From: Paracoccaceae bacterium
GTDB lineage: Bacteria > Pseudomonadota > Alphaproteobacteria > Rhodobacterales > Rhodobacteraceae
DNA: 40,298 nt
Assembly: GCA_007695345.1 (NCBI GenBank)
Contig: REDZ01000091.1
Coordinates: 1-40,298, forward strand
Direction of reading: 5' to 3'
Position 1 is the stretch's first letter, and each line of letters opens with the position of its first letter. This document shows, piece by piece, positions 32,715 through 40,298 of the stretch. A program made the translations under genes and the position numbers. Below the pieces are notes generated by a model. The model was not told the origin of the DNA and did no database searches. It was given only the letters and a program-made list of their open reading frames with translations.

Positions 32715-32950
32715 CGGACCTCCTTGCCGGGGGTTGGGGGCACAGACATGACGCACACAGATTTCTGTTGCAAGTCTATCAGATATGAATAACCTGTCCA
32801 TATATGAACGCTGCATGGTCTGAGGAGGGATCAGGGCAGCGCGAGGGAGGACCATGCTGGATTTATCAAAGCCCGCTATCCGGGGCGGTTCGTGATGCGG
32901 TACGCGCCTGTAATCGCGCAGCGCGACACCATACAGGCGGGTGGCACGCC

Positions 32951-34483
32951 ATGACCCCGCTGATCGAGATGGTCGGGATCGACAAGCGCTTTCCCGGCGT
33001 TCACGCACTGCGCGATGTCAGCTTCGACCTGCGCGCAGGCGAGGTGCATGCCCTGATGGGCGAGAATGGCGCGGGCAAATCCACGCTGATGAAAATTCTC
33101 TCGGGCGTCTATACCCGCGACGGGGGCGAGGTGCGCATTGACGGCAAGGCGCTGCAACTGGCCACGCCGCGCGCCGCGCAGGATGCGGGTATCGGGATCA
33201 TCCATCAGGAACTGAGCCTGATGAATGACCTGACTGTGGCTCAGAACATCTTTATCGGGCGCGAACCCCGCCACTTTGGCTTCGTGATCGATGACAAGCA
33301 GATGGAACGCGACACGGCGGCGCTGTTTTCGGGCATGAATGTGGTGATCGACCCCAAGCGTTTCGTGCAGGGCATGAGCATCGCGCGCCAGCAGATGATC
33401 GAGATTGCCAAGGCGATCAGCCATGACAGCAAGGTGCTGGTGATGGATGAGCCCACCGCCGCGCTGAATGACCGCGAGATCGACGAGTTGTTTCGCATCA
33501 TCAACCAGTTGCGCGATGCGGGCAAGGGCATCATCTATATCAGCCACAAGATGGACGAGATCCAGCGCATCTCGGACCGGGTGACAGTGATGCGCGATGG
33601 CCAGACGGTCGGCACGCGCAACACGCCCGAGGTCACGCTGGAGGAAATCATCTCGATGATGGTGGGGCGCGCGCTGGTGCAGGACGAGGCGAAAGTGCCG
33701 GACCTGAGCGCTGCGCCTGTCGCGCTGGAAGTGCGGGGCCTGACCCGCGGGCGCGAGATCCGCGATGTCAGCTTTTCCTTGCGCAAGGGCGAGATACTGG
33801 GCTTTGCCGGGCTGATGGGCGCGGGCCGGACCGAAGTGGCGCGCGCGATCTTTGGCGCCGACCCGCTGGATGCGGGCGAGATTTTCGTGAATGGCGCGCC
33901 CCGGCGCATCCGCAGCCCGCGCGATGCGGTGCGCGCGGGCATCGGCTATCTGTCCGAGGATCGCAAGCATTTCGGCCTGGCGCTGCCGATGTCGGTGCGC
34001 GACAATATCGCGCTGACGGCCTTTGACAAATTCGCCCGCGCGGGCGGGTTGCTGGATGATGGCGCCATGCACCGCACGGCGCGCGAGAGTATCCAGACGC
34101 TCGATATCCGCACCCCTTCGGACCAGCAGGAGGTGCGGCTGCTTTCGGGCGGGAACCAGCAAAAGGTCGTTATTGCGAAATGGCTGTTGCGCGATTGCGA
34201 GGTGCTGATTTTCGATGAGCCCACACGCGGGATCGATGTCGGCGCGAAATCCGAGATCTACAAGCTCTTGAACCGGCTGGCGGCCGAGGGCCGCGCCATC
34301 ATCATGATCTCGTCCGAACTGCCCGAAATCCTGCGGCTCAGCCACCGCATCGCCGTGATGTGCGAAGGGCGTCTGACCGGGGTCCTGCCCGGCGGGCAAA
34401 GCAGTCAGGAAGAGATCATGGCGCTGGCCACCCTGCGGCCCAGCCAGACCGTTGCCCCCAGCGAACAGGAGCAGCCCGCATGA
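32951..34483 (+). CDS. Sugar ABC transporter ATP-binding protein (RbsA/XylG type, two NBDs)
   Basis: [99 protein letters not shown]; start refined to 32951. Confidence 0.96.
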   Translation: MTPLIEMVGIDKRFPGVHALRDVSFDLRAGEVHALMGENGAGKSTLMKILSGVYTRDGGEVRIDGKALQLATPRAAQDAGIGIIHQELSLMNDLTVAQNIFIGREPRHFGFVIDDKQMERDTAALFSGMNVVIDPKRFVQGMSIARQQMIEIAKAISHDSKVLVMDEPTAALNDREIDELFRIINQLRDAGKGIIYISHKMDEIQRISDRVTVMRDGQTVGTRNTPEVTLEEIISMMVGRALVQDEAKVPDLSAAPVALEVRGLTRGREIRDVSFSLRKGEILGFAGLMGAGRTEVARAIFGADPLDAGEIFVNGAPRRIRSPRDAVRAGIGYLSEDRKHFGLALPMSVRDNIALTAFDKFARAGGLLDDGAMHRTARESIQTLDIRTPSDQQEVRLLSGGNQQKVVIAKWLLRDCEVLIFDEPTRGIDVGAKSEIYKLLNRLAAEGRAIIMISSELPEILRLSHRIAVMCEGRLTGVLPGGQSSQEEIMALATLRPSQTVAPSEQEQPA

Positions 34484-35499
34484 CCGATACCCTTCGCCCC
34501 GGCACCACCACGGGTCCCGCGCCCGAGCGTGTCAGCTTTTTCGCGACCGCGACGGCGCAGCGGCTGCTGGCCTTTGCAAGCCTGATCGTCATGGTGATCG
34601 TGTTCTCCGTGCTCTCGCCCAATTTCATGCAGACCTCGAATATCATCGCGATCCTGCAGGCAGCGTCGGTCAACGGGGTGCTGGCGATTGCGGTCACGCT
34701 CATCATCATTACGGGCGGGATTGACCTGTCCGTGGGCACGATGATGACCTTCTGCGCCGTGGTGACAGGCGTGGTGCTGACGAATATGGGCATGCCGCTC
34801 TGGACCGGGGTGATCGCGGCCATCCTGACGGGGGCCTGCGCGGGGTTTGCGTCGGGCACCTTTGTTGCGCGCATGATGATCCCGCCCTTCATCGCGACGC
34901 TGGGCATGATGATGATCCTGCGCGGCCTGTCGCTGATCACAACCGGCGCGCGGCCCATCTATTTCAACAACACGCCGGGGTTCGACCAGATCTCGCGCGG
35001 CTCGCTCGTCGGGCAGGTCTTTCCCTCGGTCCCGGTGCCCAATGGCGTGCTGATCCTGTTTGCAGTGGCGATTGCAGTGTCCTTCATCCTCAACCGCACA
35101 GTGCTGGGCCGCTATACCTATGCGCTGGGATCGAATGAAGAAGCGATGCGCCTGTCGGGGGTGAATACCGCCGCATGGAAAACCGCGATCTACACGCTGG
35201 CGGGTGCGATTGTGGGCATCGCCGGGCTGCTGATCGCGTCGCGCCTGAACTCGGCCCAGCCGGCGCTGGGCATGGGCTATGAGCTGGAGGCGATTGCCGC
35301 TGTGGTGATCGGGGGCACCTCGCTGTCGGGGGGGCGCGGCACGGTGCTGGGCAGCCTGATCGGGGCGCTGATCATCGCCGTGCTGGCCAATGGGCTGCGC
35401 GTGCTGTCCGTGGCGCAGGAATGGCAGATCGTGGCCATGGGCGCGATCATCATTGCGGCGGTCTATGCCGATCAGTTGCGCCGCCAGAAGACCGGATAA
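34480..35499 (+). CDS. Sugar ABC transporter permease (RbsC type)
   Basis: [10 protein letters not shown]... [71 protein letters not shown]; start 34480. Confidence 0.96.
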   Translation: MTDTLRPGTTTGPAPERVSFFATATAQRLLAFASLIVMVIVFSVLSPNFMQTSNIIAILQAASVNGVLAIAVTLIIITGGIDLSVGTMMTFCAVVTGVVLTNMGMPLWTGVIAAILTGACAGFASGTFVARMMIPPFIATLGMMMILRGLSLITTGARPIYFNNTPGFDQISRGSLVGQVFPSVPVPNGVLILFAVAIAVSFILNRTVLGRYTYALGSNEEAMRLSGVNTAAWKTAIYTLAGAIVGIAGLLIASRLNSAQPALGMGYELEAIAAVVIGGTSLSGGRGTVLGSLIGALIIAVLANGLRVLSVAQEWQIVAMGAIIIAAVYADQLRRQKTG

Positions 35500-35566
35500 C
35501 CAAACAACCGGCAGACAGGCCGGGAACATCTATCGAGCCGTTTCAACCTGGGAGGAGACCCAAAAC

Positions 35567-36511
35567 ATGCTGAAAAGACGCTCACTCATCGCATCCAGCC
35601 TGGCGCTTGCCATGGCCATGGGTGCAGGGCCCGCGATGGCCGACGACGTGACCATCCCTCTGGTGTCCAAAGGCTTCCAGCACGAGTTCTGGCAGGCCGT
35701 GCGCGCGGGGGCCGAACAGGCGGGCGCGGAATTCGGTGTCGGTATCGAATTTGTCGGCCCCGATGACGAAAGCCAGGTCGATCGTCAGATCGACATGCTG
35801 TCTGCGGCGCTGGCGAATGAACCGCCCGCCATCGGCTTTGCCGCGCTCGACACGCAGGCCGCCATCCCGCTCCTGCGCGAGGCACAGGACAAGGGCATCC
35901 ATATCGTCGCCTTTGACAGCGGTGTGGACAGCGATATCCCCGTGACCACGGCCACCACCGACAACGTGGCCGCCGCTGCGCTTGCAGCGGACAGGATGGC
36001 CGAATTGCTGGGCGGCAGCGGCACAGTCGCCGTGGTCGCGCATGACCAGGTTTCGGCCACCGGCGTTGACCGTCGCGACGGATTCGTGAACCGTCTGGCC
36101 GAGCAATATCCGGATATCGAGGTCGTCACCATCCAGTATGGCGGCGGCGATCATCTGACCTCGACCGAGATCACGCGCGCGATCCTGACTGCCAATCCCG
36201 ATCTGGGCGGTATCTTCGGCACCAATGAGGGATCGGCCATCGGCGTCGTGAACGGCGTGCGCGAGGCCGGGCGCGAGGGGCTGGTCATCATCGGCTATGA
36301 CAGCGGGGCCGCGCAGCAGGATGCGATCCGCGAGGGGCTGATGGCGGGCGCGATCACGCAGAACCCCGTCGGCATCGGGTTCGAGACCGTGCGCGCCGCC
36401 CTGGCTGCGATGAACGGTGAAGACCTGCCCGAGATCATCGATACCGGCTTTTTCTGGTATGACGCCGACAATATCGATGATGAGGAAATTCAGGCCGTTC
36501 TCTACAACTGA
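35567..36511 (+). CDS. Sugar ABC transporter substrate-binding protein (RbsB type)
   Basis: Signal peptide MLKRRSLIASSLALAMAMGAGPAMA; periplasmic-binding fold IPLVSKGFQHEFWQAVRAGAEQAG, IVAFDSGVDSDIPVTTATTDN; SD ggaggag. Confidence 0.96.
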   Translation: MLKRRSLIASSLALAMAMGAGPAMADDVTIPLVSKGFQHEFWQAVRAGAEQAGAEFGVGIEFVGPDDESQVDRQIDMLSAALANEPPAIGFAALDTQAAIPLLREAQDKGIHIVAFDSGVDSDIPVTTATTDNVAAAALAADRMAELLGGSGTVAVVAHDQVSATGVDRRDGFVNRLAEQYPDIEVVTIQYGGGDHLTSTEITRAILTANPDLGGIFGTNEGSAIGVVNGVREAGREGLVIIGYDSGAAQQDAIREGLMAGAITQNPVGIGFETVRAALAAMNGEDLPEIIDTGFFWYDADNIDDEEIQAVLYN

Positions 36512-36529
36512 TCGCGCCTGAACATCACA

Positions 36530-36555
36530 GCCGGGGGCGGCAGCCTGCCCCCGGC
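36530..36555 (+). promoter_or_regulatory. Intercistronic stem-loop downstream of the SBP gene
   Basis: GCCGGGGGC-ggcagcct-GCCCCCGGC perfect 9-bp stem. Confidence 0.7.
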
Positions 36556-36584
36556 ATCACTTTCGCAATGCAGGCAGGAAACCC

Positions 36585-37910
36585 ATGCGCCAGTCCACCC
36601 CAGACGATGCGCCAATCGCGCATCGCCAGTCAAACACGCGCATCACGGGCCTGCGCACATATGATATCCGCTTTCCGACCTCGGACCATCTGGACGGGTC
36701 CGACGCGATGAACCCCGATCCCGACTACTCGGCTGCCTATGTCGTGCTGGAAACCGATGGCCCGCATGAGGGGCACGGTCTGACCTTTACCATCGGGCGC
36801 GGCAACGAGATCTGCGTCGCCGCCATCGAGGCGCTGCGCCCGCTGATCGTCGGGTGCGATCTGGACTGGATCACTGCCGATATGGGCCGGTTCTGGCGCC
36901 ATATCACCGGCGACAGCCAGTTGCGCTGGATCGGCCCGGACAAGGGGGCGATTCATCTGGCGACGGGGGCCGTGGTCAATGCCGTGTGGGACCTGTGGGC
37001 AAGGGTTGCGGGCAAGCCTGTCTGGGCGCTGGTCGCCGACATGACGCCCGAGGACCTGGTGCGCTGCATCGATTTCCGTTACCTGACGGACTGCATCACG
37101 CCCGAATGGGCGCTGGAGTTCCTGACCGCCCAGGCCGAGGGCAAGGCCGCGCGTCGCGCCACGCTCATGCGAGAGGGGTATCCTTGCTACACGACATCAG
37201 CGGGCTGGCTGGGCTACCCGGATGACAAGCTGCGCGCCCTGTGCCGCGCGGCCGTCGATGCCGGCTTTCGCCATATCAAGATGAAGGTCGGCCGCGATCT
37301 GGACGATGACAAGCGCCGTCTGGCAATCGCGCGAGAGGTTTGCGGCCCCGATGTGCACCTGATGATCGACGCGAATCAGGTCTGGGAAGTGGATCAGGCC
37401 ATCGACTGGCTGCGCGATCTGGCTTTTGCTGATCCGTGGTTCATAGAGGAACCCACCTCGCCCGACGATATCGAAGGGCACCGCACCATCCGCAAGGCCA
37501 TCGCGCCCATGCAGGTCGCCACCGGAGAGATGTGCCAGAACCGCATCATCTTCAAGCAGATGATCATGCGCGGGGCCATTGATATCGTGCAGATCGACGC
37601 CTGCCGCATGGGCGGCCTGAACGAGGTGCTGGCCGTGATGCTGATGGCCGCGAAACACGGGCTCAAGGTCTGTCCGCATGCGGGCGGTGTGGGGCTGTGC
37701 GAATATGTCCAGCACATGTCCATGATCGACTACCTGTGCATCGCCGGCACGCGCGACGGGCGGGTGATCGAGTATGTGGACCATCTGCACGAGCATTTCG
37801 TCCATCCCTGCACAATCCGCAACGCGGCCTATATGCCGCCCGCCGCTCCGGGCTTTTCCATCGAGATGAAGGCGGACAGTATCGCGGCCTATCGGCACAG
37901 AACGGAGTAA
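36585..37910 (+). CDS. L-fuconate dehydratase (enolase superfamily)
   Basis: ITGLRTYDIRFPTSDHLDGSDAMNPDPDYSAAYVVLETD, GHGLTFTIGRGNEI, HIKMKVG, LMIDANQVWEVDQAIDW, EEPTSPDDIEGHR, CPHAGGVGLCEYVQH; matches FucD-type dehydratases. Confidence 0.9.
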   Translation: MRQSTPDDAPIAHRQSNTRITGLRTYDIRFPTSDHLDGSDAMNPDPDYSAAYVVLETDGPHEGHGLTFTIGRGNEICVAAIEALRPLIVGCDLDWITADMGRFWRHITGDSQLRWIGPDKGAIHLATGAVVNAVWDLWARVAGKPVWALVADMTPEDLVRCIDFRYLTDCITPEWALEFLTAQAEGKAARRATLMREGYPCYTTSAGWLGYPDDKLRALCRAAVDAGFRHIKMKVGRDLDDDKRRLAIAREVCGPDVHLMIDANQVWEVDQAIDWLRDLAFADPWFIEEPTSPDDIEGHRTIRKAIAPMQVATGEMCQNRIIFKQMIMRGAIDIVQIDACRMGGLNEVLAVMLMAAKHGLKVCPHAGGVGLCEYVQHMSMIDYLCIAGTRDGRVIEYVDHLHEHFVHPCTIRNAAYMPPAAPGFSIEMKADSIAAYRHRTE

Positions 37911-38696
<786 letters not shown>

Positions 38697-38772
38697 TCCC
38701 GCTGCCCGCCCCCGGACCAGGCAAACCCGAACTGCTTCTCTTGTCCCCCTGCGACCCTTCGCGCAGGAGACA

Positions 38773-38786
38773 TTGACATGGATCAA
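38773..38786. promoter_or_regulatory. FNR/FnrL-type binding site upstream of ccoN
   Basis: TTGACatggATCAA against TTGAT-N4-ATCAA, inside a longer inverted repeat GAGACATTGA-catgga-TCAATGTCTC (38767-38792). Confidence 0.8.
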
Positions 38787-38881
38787 TGTCTCCTTGATCT
38801 TGCCAATTATACGGGAATAATCTGCGTGACTGCCCCCGTAAGCAGGGCAGCACGGCACAGGCGAATGAAGGGACGCAACGC

Positions 38882-40298
38882 ATGTGGGATTTCATCAAGC
38901 TGGCACTGCTTGGGCTGACGGTGATTGTCGCAGCCGTCATCGCAAGCATGGCCCGCGATCCGGCACATCTGGTCCATATGATTCTGATCGGGGCCGCCGC
39001 CGCGATCACGTTCATCTGGATCATCCGCCGTGTGGGCGAACCCGCCCCGGTGGCCAATGAAGGCGAATACATGGATGGCCCGATCCGCTATGGCGTGATC
39101 GCCACGGCCTTCTGGGGGGTGGTGGGCTTTCTTGCAGGCGTGTTCATCGCGCTGCAGCTTACCTTTCCGCAGCTCAATTTCGTCTGGGCCGAGGGGTATC
39201 TGAACTTCGGACGCCTGCGCCCGCTGCATACTTCGGCGGTCATCTTCGCCTTTGGCGGCAATGCGCTGATCGCCTCGGCCTTTTATGTCGTGCAGCGCAC
39301 CAGTGCCGCGCGGCTCTGGGGGGGCAGTCTGGCCTGGTTCGTGTTCTGGGGCTATCAGCTTTTCATCCTGATGGCCGCGACCGGCTATGTGCTGGGATCG
39401 ACCCAGGGGCAGGAATATGCCGAACCCGAATGGCTGGCCAATCTGTGGCTGACCATCGTCTGGGTTGCCTTCCTGCTGGTGTTCATGGGCACGCTGATCA
39501 AGCGGCGTGAACCGCATATCTATGTGGCCAACTGGTTCTACATGGCCTTCATCATCACCGTGGCCATGCTGCATGTGGTCAACAATGTGCAGATCCCCGT
39601 CTCGATCTTCGGGTCGCTGTCGATCCCGGTCTGGTCGGGCGTGCAATCGGCGATGATCCAGTGGTGGTACGGGCACAACGCCGTGGGCTTCTTCCTGACC
39701 GCAGGCTTTCTGGGGATGATGTATTACTTCATCCCCAAACAGGCCGAGCGTCCGGTCTATTCCTACCGCCTGTCGATCATCCATTTCTGGGCGCTGATCT
39801 TTCTCTATATCTGGGCGGGACCGCACCATCTGCACTACACCGCCCTGCCCGACTGGGCGCAGACCCTGGGCATGACCTTCTCGATCATGCTGTGGATGCC
39901 AAGCTGGGGCGGCATGATCAACGGCCTGATGACGCTGTCTGGGGCGTGGGACAAGCTGCGCACCGACCCGATCATCCGCATGATGGTGGTGGCCGTGGGC
40001 TTTTACGGCATGGCCACATTCGAAGGGCCGATGATGTCGATCCGCGCGGTCAACTCGCTGTCGCATTACACTGACTGGACCGTGGGCCATGTGCATTCCG
40101 GCGCGCTGGGCTGGAACGGAATGATCACCTTCGGGATGCTGTACTATGTGGTGCCGAAACTCTGGCAGCGCGAGGGGCTGTATAGCCTGCGGCTGGTCAG
40201 CTGGCATTTCTGGCTCGCGACCATCGGGATCGTGCTTTACGCGGCCTCGATGTGGGTGACCGGCATCATGGAAGGGCTGATGTGGCGGCAGGTCGATG
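38882..40298 (+). CDS. ccoN: cbb3-type cytochrome c oxidase subunit I (3' truncated by window)
   Basis: Manual translation [21 protein letters not shown]...[37 protein letters not shown]...[22 protein letters not shown]...[30 protein letters not shown]...[23 protein letters not shown]. Missing from ORF track because no stop lies inside the window. Confidence 0.97.
   Translation, partial: MWDFIKLALLGLTVIVAAVIASMARDPAHLVHMILIGAAAAITFIWIIRRVGEPAPVANEGEYMDGPIRYGVIATAFWGVVGFLAGVFIALQLTFPQLNFVWAEGYLNFGRLRPLHTSAVIFAFGGNALIASAFYVVQRTSAARLWGGSLAWFVFWGYQLFILMAATGYVLGSTQGQEYAEPEWLANLWLTIVWVAFLLVFMGTLIKRREPHIYVANWFYMAFIITVAMLHVVNNVQIPVSIFGSLSIPVWSGVQSAMIQWWYGHNAVGFFLTAGFLGMMYYFIPKQAERPVYSYRLSIIHFWALIFLYIWAGPHHLHYTALPDWAQTLGMTFSIMLWMPSWGGMINGLMTLSGAWDKLRTDPIIRMMVVAVGFYGMATFEGPMMSIRAVNSLSHYTDWTVGHVHSGALGWNGMITFGMLYYVVPKLWQREGLYSLRLVSWHFWLATIGIVLYAASMWVTGIMEGLMWRQVD

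Noticed and set aside
25820-32810. Recurrent CATATG cores upstream of three catabolic operons as a shared regulon motif
   Set aside because: CATATG also occurs within coding regions here at about the number expected by chance; no longer shared consensus was found by eye.
32876-34399. 507-aa minus-strand ORF antisense to the ABC ATPase
   Set aside because: Shadow ORF; no domain motif, Walker motifs are on + strand.
38807-40207. 466-aa minus-strand ORF antisense to ccoN
   Set aside because: His/Gln/Arg-rich shadow ORF; ccoN is unambiguous in the + frame and is missed by the track only because it lacks a stop in the window.

Overview
A GC-rich alphaproteobacterial chromosome segment of Rhodobacteraceae type (CtrA/SciP pair, gene content and codon usage). 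The left part (about 1-21 kb) is mostly housekeeping: trypsin-like protease (partial), pdxA, mnmA, sciP-ctrA, ligA-recG, trmFO-gluQ, hisI, an IscU-like protein, pgm, an acetate kinase fused to a PduL-type phosphotransacylase, fliG, purB and a SulP transporter. The region from about 21.6 to 38.7 kb is a dense accessory block for sugar and hydroxy-acid catabolism. It holds HIBADH-family and DenD-like dehydrogenases, an FAD-linked D-hydroxyacid dehydrogenase, a GntR/FCD regulator, a D-2-hydroxyacid dehydrogenase, a RbsD/FucU mutarotase, a SorC-type regulator, an alpha/beta hydrolase, a free-standing lipoyl domain, a fused E1 alpha-beta TPP enzyme, an IclR regulator, a RbsABC-type sugar ABC transporter, L-fuconate dehydratase and an L-fucose-dehydrogenase-like SDR. 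The window ends inside ccoN (cbb3 oxidase), which is preceded by an FNR-type box. The best candidates for something under-described are: (i) the E1-fusion / free lipoyl domain / alpha-beta hydrolase module (a split AcoC-like arrangement with no E3 and no acyltransferase domain) embedded in an L-fucose-type pathway that lacks its expected lactonase and terminal steps; (ii) the AckA-PduL fusion; (iii) a degenerate IscU-like scaffold; (iv) two small genes absent from the ORF track, a 33-aa hydrophobic peptide unit and a 54-aa Cys-containing secreted peptide. No CRISPR array, tRNA, rRNA, transposase or prophage gene was recognised. All family calls were made by reading motifs by eye; no database search was run.
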